From assembly GCA_018340805.1 (NCBI GenBank), contig JACMZG010001908.1:34912445-34976444 (forward strand): DNA of 64,000 nucleotides. The letters are read 5' to 3'. The position numbers and the translations under genes were made by a program. The DNA is from Microvelia longipes. Taxonomy: Eukaryota; Arthropoda; Insecta; Hemiptera; Veliidae. How positions within the stretch are numbered: the stretch's first letter is position 1; the number at the start of each line of letters is the position of its first letter. This document shows positions 22,971 through 35,055 of the stretch, one piece after another. The notes under the pieces are model-generated. The model had not been told where the DNA came from and did no database searches. It was given only the letters and a program-made list of their open reading frames with translations.

Positions 22971-25049
22971 GCTGAGTCACATTAATGCTGGTTGATGAAA
23001 ATAAGTTATAAAAAAGTTTTATAATCTAATTATTTTTTGGATAACACTACTAGACTAGAATTTTATTTTTGCAACACAAACACCCTACCATTCTATACGA
23101 TGATAACAGACACATACAAACAGGCAACTTGATGAAAACTACTCAGGAGGTCTTCAACACACCTGAAACGGATAATTTAGGTAAAAAATACAATGCGCCG
23201 TCAACAATAATCAGTTAATTATAATTATCAGCAGTAGATATAAACCAAAACTGTAAAGACATAATATGACAATAAACATAGAGTATAGAGATAAAGATAC
23301 TACATTGTTCACTCGCACAGTTTCTTCGCACTGTGACAATACTATTCCCTTACAGCCAATACAGAAACCATCGTTTAGTCTAAGTATTCTCAATAAAAAT
23401 TACGATTTTAATTTACTCCTAAGGTTTATAGCTAAGATAATCCATCAAAACTCCAAGCATTTTGTTAAACTACCGTATAAACTTTCATATTCGTGCTCGC
23501 AAAGAAAAACATCTTGTGGATGACTCGACCTTTTCAAAACGCTTCCAATAGAGTAGCGAGGGATCCAATCGAAAAGCTTAGTACGTCCTTCAACAAGAAA
23601 GCTGTAACGTGATGAGAAAGGCAAATCCTCCCCTCACGACTCTTTCTATTAGTAAAAAATATATGAAATTTTATAATTTTTATTACTAAATTTTTTCAAT
23701 CGCACAAAACTATATTAATTTTTTAACTGGAAATTAAACGAGCGTTTCAACGATTTTTCATCAGAAACTTACGCTTATGAGGTTGTTTGAATTCAATAAA
23801 ATGAATTAAAAATAATACTATGAACATTTTATATGTATTTTAGACTTAGTTTGGTCGACAAAGAAATATTTTATATTTATCGTAGATTTTGTTTAATCGA
23901 CAAAAAATATTTTATATTTATTGTACATTTTGTTTAATTAACAAAAGAAACATTTTTGGTCAGTCGAATATTTTAACTAAAATATCTTTACTATTTCCCA
24001 CCTACTACCATTGTTCATAAAATAGTAGGGAGAGAGTATGATTTTTATAATAATCAATCACAATACCTTTCGAATTCATTTTTTACACTTAATACATCCT
24101 AGATATAGAAAAATATTGAGCACACCTTAAATCGCAACTTCATCAGGGTTATGATTATCCGTTTTCGTTTTTAAAGCGTTCTGCGAAGAGGTTTTCATGC
24201 TATGTTTGTGTCTGTGGCGCACTAAATTCCCTCTGTGTTCACGCTAGAAAGTTAAAACTGGGCACAATAATCACACTTAAAGTCTAGTTGAAAAGTACTT
24301 TTTAGACCACGAAAATTTATTTTGCTGAAGCATCTAAAATTTAAATTATTGACAAAGCTGGCAATCAATCTTTTGGTTATTGTCATTGCAGGAAAAAGAT
24401 AAAAGAAGGGAATAAGAAGTTACTTGTTAGCAAAGATAAATTAGATAACATTGACGTAGCTAACAAGTGGTTCTATATTCATCTTTTTTTATCGTTGCCT
24501 GTACTGACGATGACCAAAAGGTTGATAGCTGGCTCTGTCAAATAATATGCCACAACACTTGAATGTTTTAATTATACTCTCCACTTCAATGCACTACTTT
24601 TCCTCAAGTTTTTCTTACAATAGTTAACACTTCCCAAAACATTCAAATACATGGATATACTGTAAATTTTGTTTAATCGAAAAAAATAAACAAATTTAAA
24701 TAATTTTTTTCAGTTAAACATCTGACCTTAGATCTAAAAATAAAGATAAAAAACGTATGTGAATCCGTTGAAGGTATTGTGAACAGGTATCGGATAATTA
24801 TATAAAACATGTACTTAATAAAATCAATAAATAGAAACATTTTCAAATTAGTAAATATGTTTATCAGTGAAGCAAATCTAAAAACAAGTTATCAGGCTTC
24901 AAAGTTTTTCTGAGTTTTATTAGCTAAGTAGAAAGTAGTGTTCAAAGCCATAAGGAAATAACATTTCACAATCTTGAAAAAACTTCTTATTTTATAGGAT
25001 TTTATAGCTCCAGTCATTATTCAGTTTCAAAAAATGGTACGAGACAATA
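22971..25049. other. AT-rich non-coding sequence
   Basis: Short opposite-strand frames near 23211-23523 have no domain features. Nothing else was recognised. Confidence 0.4.
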
Positions 25050-25238
25050 AAAAATGCTGAGGTCCGCAAGCCGGGCGAATTTTCTATGATATGATTACTT
25101 TTTTGCTTATTAATTCAATTCTGTTTTAAGTTATCAATATATTCTTCAAAACCTGAGCAGTACCGTCTCTGTAATTATTATTTTTTTTAAATTTCAAAGA
25201 AAATTCGTCCAGCTTACGGACATTCACGCCAATAATTA
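25050..25238. mobile_element. MITE family M1, ~190-bp copy
   Basis: The left end GAGGTCCGCAAGCCGGGCGA and the right end AAATTCGTCCAGCTTACGGA...ACGCCAATAATT are inverted and match the M1 termini. The interior is shorter than in the 4911 copy. Confidence 0.65.
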
Positions 25239-26968
25239 TTATGAAGTTATTAACTGTTATACTCTAAATAAGACAGTAAAAAGTTAGCGCCGGTTCCGAG
25301 ATTCGATCCTTGGAGCCCTGGCTTTGATTACTCTGAGTGGTCGTAACACTCCGCACTGGATTTATTAGATTTAGCGCCTCCCCCCCCCCCCCAAAAAAAA
25401 ACAAGGAAAACGATACCCTTCTCGAAATGTTTTGTTTACCGACCACATTTTAAGCTTTCCAGTATTTTACCACATGTTTTTTGAGTTTTTAGTATGACTC
25501 CGGATCGGTTTTATTTTATTTAGTGCCCTAAAAATATAAATAAGGACCTCTTCGCCGGCGAAAAATATTAATTTTTAAATTTATCAGGACTCAGGAAAGA
25601 GAGTTAATAAAGTCACAATAACCTAGTTTTCAATAATGTTCCTGTCCTATCCTAGGTTGATTTTTGTACCAAGAGCTGTCCGCCCTAAGCCCTCCTTGCA
25701 TATAGACCAACTCATTAGCGAAATTTTCGAAGAAAATCCACTAAAAAGAATTTTTATTATATGAATAATTTGGTATAAAAATTCGTATTTTGTCGCATAT
25801 CAGCAGTCAGTTAAAATAGACAACTTTCAAAATACCATTTAAACTGGAAATGTCTTTCCTAAAGAGATTTTAGGAAAGACAAAACCTTTTTAGGAAAGAC
25901 AAGTAAAAATAATGTAAATTAATTTTAGTTTTTGTGCATAGTTATTGAAATTTTATTACAACAGTATATAGGCACACCTTACTAGTGAAAACATGGTTGA
26001 TGAAAAAATATGTTTCAAAATTGTGCTTAAAAATGTTGATAGAAAAGTACTCACGCGGAGACATAAAAAGTAGACAAATATACATTAATGGAACGGGAAT
26101 AAACTTCATCTTCAGAGTTATAAAATCATTGAAGTGTAACTTTAACAAATCTAACAATTTCAGAATCTAGTTAACCTAAGTGAAAATTATATACAAAAAA
26201 GAAAATAAAATTTAATGAAATGAAACTCTACAAGCCATAAAGGTAAGAAGGAGATAAGGTCTTTTGGAAGATGAAAAAGTGAAGGGTCACTCACGATCTA
26301 TAGGAGGCTTAGATAGGAGCGCAGGGAAAGTTTTGTAGCCCTCTTGCACGGTTTGAATTGTCCTCCAGACAGTAGGTTCGGAGCCTGGCTTTCATCAATA
26401 GGATCTATGGTAGGAAAAACTTTATATCAGCTGCAACTAGAACTTCAAGGACAATAAACACTTTCCCTTCTATTCTGTGTGGGAAAACTAAGAAGTAATG
26501 TTTTAAATAGAAGAAATTACAGCGAAACAAGAAGAACCTGACGTGGTTATAAATACATCAACAAAATGAATTTAATGTATCCTTTATAAAACATCAGTAG
26601 GCAAAAGATATTATTCGGGACTAATATTCTAGTTAGAAGTGTTTTAAAACATCTCTTAGGAATGTCTGACTACTACCTCCTAATTAACAACAGAAGCTAG
26701 CAGTCAAGAAAATAATTTTAATTAATTACATAAAATTGATTTAAGACAGCAGTTAAATTAAAAAATAAGAAAGATGTACCAGGATCAACGAGAAAGAATT
26801 AAAAACCACCATATGATAATTATGACTTAACATTGGGAGTAAATATTTGCAATTTTAAACGATTTTAGTGTTTTTTAAAAATAATAATAGCTGATTTTTA
26901 AAAAATTAGCTTATGAGTTTTAGGTCATGGAGGAGGGACTGCGGGGAGGTTAATACTACTATTAATTA
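25239..26968. other. AT-rich non-coding sequence
   Basis: It contains a C13 homopolymer near 25379-25392 and a 13-bp-arm hairpin at 25851-25881 (TGTCTTTCCTAAA and its complement), followed by another TTTAGGAAAGACAA copy. No gene was supported. Confidence 0.45.
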
Positions 26969-26985
26969 CTATATATATACTATAT

Positions 26986-27069
<84 letters not shown>
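26969..27069. repeat. (TA)n then (TG)n compound microsatellite
   Basis: A TA tract (to about 27043) passes directly into a TG tract of about 26 bp. Confidence 0.95.
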
Positions 27070-27150
27070 CGGTACAAAAAATCAACCTTGCTAATGTCCC
27101 GAACCCTATAGTTTATGAAATATGTGTGACGTCATTAACCCACAGTAAAA
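27070..27150 (+). repeat. Repeat family R2 entry segment
   Basis: GGTACAAAAAATCAACCTT, CGAACCCTATAG and TGACGTCATTAACCC occur in the same order as at 42600-42690. It starts right after the microsatellite; in the 42.6-kb copy a TA tract lies about 65 bp upstream of the corresponding segment. Confidence 0.7.
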
Positions 27151-27983
27151 ACCTAACAAACATTTCACCTAAGTCACAAATCTTCATATAGTGTTTAAGT
27201 TAGGCTGAAAGCTAATATGTACGGTAGATAAAAATACGAAGTTCTATTTTATTATTAGTATTAGTTCTGGTTTTTTTGTTAGACGTATATATGTCTTACA
27301 AAACTATATGTCATTAATTGACATAATGTAAGCAAATCATTTTTTTTCTCTAATACACTTGAAAATTTGCTTATATCGTGGCAGTATGCCACTTATATAA
27401 ACCAGTAATATGACGAACTGATAAAGTACAACAACCATGTGGCCGCGAGGCGACCACTGGAATAATATTCCACACCATGTTATCAAAGAATAGTTTACAC
27501 TAAAGTTTTAAAAGCATGATTGTATAAAATTAAAATTAAAGCAAAAAGACCTTGATTGATAATGTGGGGTATACGATAAGTATATGAAATCAATTTAATA
27601 CGAAAAACGTCGGACGGGGAAACCGTATCAACTTTGATGTTTGTGAAAAATCCGTAAGACTGGATTAATGACAAAACTGAATGACATCATTGTAAATTTG
27701 TTCTAATCAGAAAATTGTAGAAACTAAGTATAATATAGTGACATAAATGTTGGTTATCTTTTAATAAAGCTTATATTCATTGACAAGAAAACCTTATATA
27801 ATGACATATCATAAGTTACGATGTAAATATATACTACCACAAAGGTATACTGTGAGAAAATAAACAAGGAAATTCACTATGATTAAAATTGTCCGTAAGG
27901 AAATATAGTGGACGAAAGAAATGTTATTACTCATTTAAATTGAAATGTTGAATAATAGATAATAATTTATTTTTAGCTCTGAC
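27151..27983. other. AT-rich non-coding sequence
   Basis: No gene was supported. A short GC-richer patch near 27437-27480 reads open for about 18 codons only. Confidence 0.4.
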
Positions 27984-28325
27984 CATAGAGTAACATATTC
28001 ATAAATAAAGTATAAGACTATAGAGTAACGTATTCATAAATAAAGTATAAAACCATTGAGTAACATATGCAAACATAAAGTATAAGACCATAGAGATCAA
28101 CATAAAGTATAAGAACATAGAGTAACATATTCAAACATAAAGTATAAGACCATAGAGTAACATATTCAAGCATAAAGTATAAAACCATAGAGTAACATAT
28201 TCAAGCATAAAGTATAAGACCATAGTGTAACATATTCAAACATAAAGTATAAAACCATAGAATAACATATTCAAGCATAAAGTATAAGACCAGAGCAACA
28301 TATTCAAACATAAAGTTTAAGACAA
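27984..28325 (+). repeat. ~35-bp minisatellite, about ten units
   Basis: Units resemble CATAAAGTATAAGACCATAG followed by AGTAACATATTCAAA. They differ by single substitutions, and one unit is shortened near 28095. The minus-strand ORF here simply follows the repeat. Confidence 0.9.
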
Positions 28326-29600
28326 TAAAAACACATTGTAAACCACAGTGTAAACAAAAAAGATATAAGTGTAATAAATTAATCAAAAACAAGAGAAATC
28401 AATTAAATTAAGTACTAGGTAGTACTGAGAGTTTCAAAAACAACCAACTAAATATCCCGGAACTATTAAATTTTCTTTGCCAATTATTAACTTGTTAAGA
28501 AAGGATCAGTTTACATTTCACTTTAGTAATAATATTTAAAGTCAATATTTGTAGGTGGGTATATGCTGATATACTTTTAGAGTTTTGTCTAAATATTTGT
28601 GTATTAGGACCCACCGGACCAGTGACTTTCTACACCAGCCAGAGTCTTGCTGCCCTTTCACTCTGGACGTTTTTATAAAAAACCAGAAACTTTTTCAAGG
28701 CCCACGCCTCGTATTACACGTATACCAGATGTACCTCGGTACTTTCCCTTCGAACCTTCATACGTAGGAAGGTACCCGAAATTATTTTAGCGTGTAAATA
28801 TACTATTTATAAATTTACATTTGGCATAGTTGTCAGACAACACAATCCCAATGTGTTATATTTAACACTTGGAACATTAATCTTTTAAAGAGTTTAAACA
28901 CTAAAATCGATTTGAACCATCATTGATATTTCAAAACCATTTTTCAATAAACAAAATTCAGGTACGGTACAATTTTCTCTTTTAAAAGTGATATATATTT
29001 TTGTTCAAATAAAAAATTAAATTAACCCACAGCAATGACATGAAATCAACATGCAATGTGAACTCAACTTTCTCAATAAACAAACTGGAATCAAGAAAAT
29101 GTGAATCTCTTCTAAATAGAAAAAGACAATATTTCCCCAAAGAGCTGTTTGATTTAAAAAAGTTTTCATATTTTCCCGTGACACAACAATAAAACTAACC
29201 TATATTTATATTTTACAGTTTTTAGCAAATTTTCGAAGAAAAAATAAGATTATGAGGTTGGGGTCATGGAGGGAGTAGGGGTGGGTGAAGTTTTTAAATA
29301 CTGTATATTTCAACGAGAAATCACTTTTTAACCTAATGTCCAGAGGTTGAAAATTTATTAGTATAATATTCTGATTGTTTTTAATCCCCCGCTAGCCACT
29401 GTTTGATTGGACTTAAATGGGTCTGTGGTTGGAAGGCAGGCCCCGCTAAAAGGCGGGGATTGTAGCACAGTATGGGGAGGTTTCAATATTGTTGCCGTTG
29501 TCACAACAGATCTACCACAACCAAGGATCTTGAATAAAAGGAATGACGCGCTATGTTGATTTGCCATATAAAAAAGTTATCCCCGTATATAATAAAAGAA
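28326..29600. other. Non-coding sequence
   Basis: It includes an R-like fragment near 29225 (TTTTCGAAGAAA then TTATGAGGTTGGGGTCAT) and a CCCCGC-TAAAAG-GCGGGG hairpin near 29441-29458. No gene was supported. Confidence 0.4.
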
Positions 29601-30055
29601 AAAATTCTGGCGCGGTGGTCTGCATGTCGGGCGAATTTCCATTGGATGCGTGTTTCTGTGCTTAACAACAATCCTGGTTGGAATGATAATTTGTATAGCT
29701 TTTTACATTATATAAGTTTACAACTACAAATAAATAATTCCGGCGCGAGGGTCCGCTGTCGGGCGAATTTCATTTAGAATGCGTGTTTCCGTGCTAAACA
29801 ACCCATTTCTTGCTTATGCAAGAACCATGCCCATTGCGTGGTTCCGGTTCATGCTTTAGAACCTAAGCAGGTACTCAATTGTCAAGCACTGCTCGTAACT
29901 CATTTTGTCTGTATTTTCCAAAGGAAATGCGCATAATTATCCAGTTGGTTGTACGAAACTATGCCTCTAAAATTAGAAGTACGCGCTTAACAGCTTAGTT
30001 ACTTATCTTTAAAGGTTTTAGCGCATTTCCTTTGGAAAATACAGACAAAATGAGT
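29601..30055 (+). mobile_element. MITE family M1 composite
   Basis: Two M1 left termini (ATTCTGGCGCGGTGG near 29604 and ATTCCGGCGCGAGGG near 29736) follow each other in the same orientation. The block 29601-29930 recurs inverted at 43265-43525. Inside, a segment starting CATTTTGTCTGTATTTTCC (about 29892) is repeated inverted near 30020-30052. Confidence 0.7.
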
Positions 30056-30178
30056 CAAGTGACTACATGTAACAATAGTTATTAACTATATTAATATTAA
30101 TATTAATATGAAGAACAACAAAAGAAAGTATAATAGTTATTAACTTACAACAGGAGTAAAGTAAGTCTGTTCCCTTAC

Positions 30179-30292
30179 CAGTCAAGTTGGTTTCTGAGGC
30201 GAAAGCCGAAGGAACCATATCATTTAAATCCCGAGGCTTGCCGAGGGACTTATTCACTGCTCGGGAGCAACGTTCTGTCACTTCCGTGGTAA
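30179..30292 (-). CDS. Possible minus-strand exon, unknown product
   Basis: The frame is open for about 38 codons and contains LTTEVTERCSRAVNKSLG followed by KPRDLNDMVPSAFASETN. It reaches a strong donor-like CTG|GTAAGG, with the GT at 30177-30178. The segment is richer in G+C than its flanks. A possible acceptor lies near 30293 after a TTTTCTCCCTTCTGG tract. No domain was recognised and no partner exon was found. It could also be a remnant of a transposon gene, since it adjoins the M1 composite. Confidence 0.25.
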
Positions 30293-30639
30293 GCTTAAGA
30301 TTTCACTTCCAGAAGGGAGAAAATAGTAAAATATCAAATAGCGAGTGTTAAAATCGCGGTATGCTTTATTTAAGTTACCATTTGATTGATTGAACAATAA
30401 ATAATTTCTTACATAGTTTGCCTGCTCAATTACATTTAAAAGTTAATCTACATATTTACTTGTTTAAGAAGTCAATCAAACTTATAAATGAGTCAAACAA
30501 AATAAATAATTTTGAGATTTTAATGACAAGAATAAGTATAGCTGCTATTTGGTTAATCACGCTCCAAAATAGTGAGATTAGCATATTTATGCAAAATACA
30601 ATTCTTGAAAATTGGAGAGAATAAATTAATTCTTAAAAA

Positions 30640-30750
30640 TAGGAGGCATTAAAAACGCCTGAATTGGATAATTTCGGTGACATCCTGGTTTTCACAAACA
30701 CAATACTTTTCCTATATACCTACGGTATAAACAAGGAAATATAAGAAAAT
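30640..30750 (-). repeat. Dispersed repeat R3, copy 2
   Basis: This is the reverse complement of the 15775-15885 copy, with ACCTACGGTATAAACAAGG and GGATAATTTCGGTGACATCC as landmarks. Confidence 0.7.
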
Positions 30751-31203
30751 ACCGTAAAAAATAATATTTGGTCACTATAAAAAGCATTACAATAAAAGCA
30801 CTAATCCAACAGTGACAACGAAACTTTTAATGTATCGTTCACTTTCATGCAGTCAAAACCGAAAGCGCTTAACTCGTATGAATCCTAAATAAATAAATTA
30901 TAATATATATTAATTGCATATACAATATATTCATATACTTATTTTTATACCTTTTTAAAATAAGTCTTCCTTTGGTAGAACGGTATCTTCATTTTTCTCG
31001 ACCACACTTGTATGAGATTATTCTGCTCCTCATGGAACAAATTATTAAATTTTCACATTATAATAAAGAATTGATATATTATCAGACAAAAAAATTACTT
31101 TCTCATTGAACTGCATAATTTCCCAATAAAACGAAAATTGATTAAATCATTTAAGGATAATCGTAGCTTCAAAACATAATTAGAAATAATTATGAGTTTT
31201 TTA
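30751..31203. other. AT-rich non-coding sequence
   Basis: No gene was seen. Confidence 0.4.
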
Positions 31204-31205
31204 TA

Positions 31206-31421
31206 GGTGGAACTGGTATAAAAAAAAATCAATTAACCAAGCTTTTAACTATATATTATTTTCAAGGCACATAATTATAAAATAATAAAAATAAATAAAT
31301 TGATATTATTACGTTTCCTAATGAGTAATAGTTTATATTTTATAATTATGTACCTTGAAAAAGACTTTATAGTTGAAAGCTTGGTAAATAGATTTTTTAT
31401 TTTTTTTAGACCAGTTCCACC
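31206..31421. mobile_element. Foldback MITE flanked by TA, 216 bp
   Basis: Arms of roughly 95 bp are inverted copies. The left begins GGTGGAACTGGT and the right ends ACCAGTTCCACC, both flanked by TA (31204-31205 and 31422-31423). A TA target duplication is typical of Tc1/mariner-type elements. CCAAGCTTT, a TTCAAGG block and TACATAATTATAAAATA are shared between arms. No ORF is present. Confidence 0.85.
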
Positions 31422-32460
31422 TAAAAGAACACATAATTTTTAATACTGTGGTCTTTTATCTTTTAATAAATTAGAAATATATTATTAAAAATAACTAATA
31501 AATTTAACTTCAAATGAAGCTGCTATATGGACTTAAGCTTTTTGAGATTTAAGCTAGCCACAGATTTGGTTGAGGCCTTGTTAAGACTCAGGACACTAAA
31601 AACTACCACTACACATCAATTATATAAATATTATAATACATTTTTCAATTATCAATTATAATAAATTTTTCCAAACGTAAAAATTGCCGCTATGTTTGAT
31701 TTTATTAAGACAGCAACCAACTGTTGAATAAATAAATAAATCGTTTATTTATACATAAATACCTGTTTACAAAGGTTAAATTACAAATTATAAATAAATA
31801 AAATAATATATAACTCAACAGTTATTAATGTCATAAGAATTTATTCTTGTATAAGGTTCCACCTAATTTTGTTGAACCCTTTGATATTCTTCGTGTTCTC
31901 GTGAAAAGTAAACTCACTCATACTCATGTATCCGTCCTTACATTTAGAGAATATTGTTTTTTGGTGAAAACAATACTCTTTTGACCCTTATTTCTTTAAA
32001 AACGTAGGGGTCTAATTTTCTTCTTATTACCATCTTTCCCCTTCTATCATAAGTAGTTTATGAAATCAGTATTTATAAAAGTTAAAGATTATACTTAACT
32101 TGTTCCATATTTTCTTCGTCTGTATAGTTTTTATAAATGATATTACAGAAAAACTAATCACTTATCATTCATCATGTAACAGAGAACAAAACATATTAGT
32201 AGGGGACACCAACTTCGGGTTGAAGTTAGTGTCCAGGTGATGATAACACCTTAAGTTAAGGTCAAACTTGTCGTGTGACTTAGATTTGAACTTGATTTGT
32301 CACTTTCTGAGTCACAAATCAGAAAGCTCTGAAATCAAATACTACAATCACAAAAAGGTTAATTTTGCAATTAATTAAAATTCCAAATGACAGCAACTAA
32401 GAATGCACTTTACCCAGCTATTGTGACTTGGAATATCGGACATCTCAGCTAAGGGTCAGT
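31422..32460. other. AT-rich non-coding sequence
   Basis: No gene or notable repeat was seen. Confidence 0.4.
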
Positions 32461-32808
32461 TTACCCTAAGATAGTTGAGCCATCATAGAAAGATTGGGAG
32501 AGAGGAAACGCAGACGAACCGCCTAGTCGGGACTCTGGATAACCCATGAAAGCTGTCAATGCTAATTTTTCTGATTTCGAAACCAATATACCTTTCTTAC
32601 AATAAATCAAATAATTGATGTGTTGTAACATAAGTATTGCAAAAATCCCTGTCCTTCTCCCTAGAATTGGCTCGAACTGACAGAAGTCAATATAAACACG
32701 GTACAAAATTAAATCGTCTTTGTAGTTGTTACCTTTTGGCCCTCCAAAATATGGGCACCCGCGAGTGGCGATGACTTCCCTACTGAGGACCCTATGTCCC
32801 TTCACCAA
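32461..32808 (-). other. 115-codon ORF, coding status doubtful
   Basis: This is the longest non-repetitive frame in the window. It has a higher G+C content at its ends (for example ATRGCPYFGGPKG near the start). I see no conserved domain, no signal peptide and no clear splice context. It could be a decayed transposon fragment or chance. Confidence 0.2.
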
Positions 32809-32957
32809 TTATAACAATAAAATAATAAAAATTAGGGTCCTCACTTACCTATGTATCTACCGGCGAAGCTTCCCGCCTGCAACAATAATACCACATTATA
32901 ACATTCAATTATGGAATTAAATGAATAATTAATTTAACTTAATTATTATTTTAATTT

Positions 32958-33003
32958 ATAGTAATTGAAGAATCTGCAACCGTCAATGCTTACAATTAGG
33001 ATA
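32958..33003 (-). repeat. Fragment of the hammerhead-bearing repeat
   Basis: GTAATTGAAGAATCTGC, ACCGTC and GGATAAAT follow the order seen at the ends of the arms of the 13562-14003 element. It stops before the ribozyme-like core. Confidence 0.4.
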
Positions 33004-34990
33004 AATCCATGTTTAGATATCCATGTATTTTTTTTTAAATACTCAGGTGGAAAATTCCAGGGCACTTAGACCTCTTAGGTGGGCCCATTGTATAGTATCC
33101 ATGTATAGTGTCTGATTTATTTGCTACTTCGTCTTGCAGTAAATATAACCTCCTTGATTTAAAATGTAATTGTTTATTACAACGACAACAGAAGTGACCT
33201 GGTGATAAAATATATTTTTATCACGAGTTTTGACTGGTAATCCCAGACAAAAGAAATAGTCTAGCCACTCTATTTCACTAAGTCAAAAATTTACTTTATA
33301 AATGAATTATTTAAATCCAAACATACACTATGGGATTAATCATGTTATAAGATTCTTTAAATGAAGAGGATTATCACATTATTAAATGTTCATCCTGCTT
33401 TTATACTTTTTATAAGGTACTCATTTTTAGGTTACTTAATATTTCCTAAACTAAGACCCTGAGACCTTCGGCTCTTGGCAGCTTCCATACAGATATATAC
33501 GAGAGAGGGCATAGCCTATCTCAATACACTACATCTTTCTAACTCTAATAGAAACATTAGAGATATGGCTTTTGGGACTTTCAGGGGCTCTGTGTAACCC
33601 ATTTAAAACTATTTCGTCAGTCGTAACGAAACAAAGTAGGACATGACATTATATGGAACCATCAATGATGACGAATGTCGAATGATGAAACAGTTCCCTG
33701 ATGTAGCATTGCATTTTGCTTGTTACATTTTCAAATTGTGTCTGACACAATTATAATGTGCCGAAAATTAAACATTTATTTATTTTTAGTACAGCCCCAA
33801 GAAACATTATAATAATAATTTTGGGTGCACCTACTGACTATTTACAACTTTTATGGTACAATTATACATAATTGTACAATTGTTATACAATTAAAATGAT
33901 AAAAATACTATTTATTATTTTCTTTAATCTAAAAAAAGATAAAAATATTTGGAATGAATGTTAGTACTTTCTAACTGAACAGGTATTTTTTCAATGCCTA
34001 AAAACATTTACATCCTCTTGAAAAGCCTGCAACCCAAAACAACTTAACTAAGCCTTACTTAGACCAAGTAACTATACGGACTTCGGCCAGCTGGCCCTTT
34101 CACTAAGTATAAGCGATGTCTCTTTTCAGCTTGTCTAGTGAATTGTTAACTTAAATGTACCTATTGTCAACAATTAATATGTAATATAAATGTTCTCAAT
34201 AAATATATATATACATTCTATATGTAGTTTTTTAAGCAAATATATTAATTACAGATCAGTATTTATCAATTACATCAATAATAGTATCTAATCCTAATTA
34301 CCCGAAACAAACTCGGAGATCAAATCCTAACGTAAACTGTTAAAAGTTTAGTTTTATAATGCAATAGTTTTAAATTAATTAGGTATTCTCTGCCGATTTG
34401 CCACTTAAAGTATCACATCTTTACAAACATTGCATTCAAAATTAAGTCAATTTTGCAACTTGCAAATGTCAATAATATTATTGGCAATACTTTGCAACCT
34501 CAAGGATAATACAAAACGAGATACATCTGTAAATCAATATTAAAGATCTGTAGACACGTTGAAAGTGAAATCCGATCTACGCTCTGAGCCAAGGTTTCTC
34601 AATTCACACTAAGTATTCTGACTTTTTATAACAATATACATTTATCGAAAATTCTATTAAAACGTTCTTTTAAACCAACTAAAAACGTAATTTTCTAATT
34701 TCTAAATAACTAAAAACATTTTTTTCTTTTTTAAACGCATTTTTGTTAGAAAACTATACTTATGACGTTGTTCGTTGACGGATTGTGGGGGGGGGGGGGG
34801 GGTTGATCCCTCTTGGCCTCTTGATTCCAATATTTAATAACTAAATAACGGTATTTTTTATTTTATTTTAAAAATAACTTTGCGCTAGACAAACGTAAAA
34901 AATAAAATGAATAAATGTTTATTTAAATATAGTTAGTTAGCCACCAAAATTGCAACTTTTGGCAAATTGTTTAAAATTGATACATTATAC
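33004..34990. other. AT-rich non-coding sequence
   Basis: No gene was seen. A G16 homopolymer lies near 34787-34802. Confidence 0.45.
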
Positions 34991-34997
34991 TATATAT

Positions 34998-35055
<58 letters not shown>
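34991..35055. repeat. (TA)n microsatellite, interrupted
   Basis: A TA-rich run. ATACATTATACT occurs on both sides as a direct repeat, unlike the inverted arms seen at other tracts. Confidence 0.9.

Noticed and set aside
34787..34802. G16 run as a G-quadruplex element
   Set aside because: A single homopolymer without further G-tracts; its length is also unreliable in assemblies.
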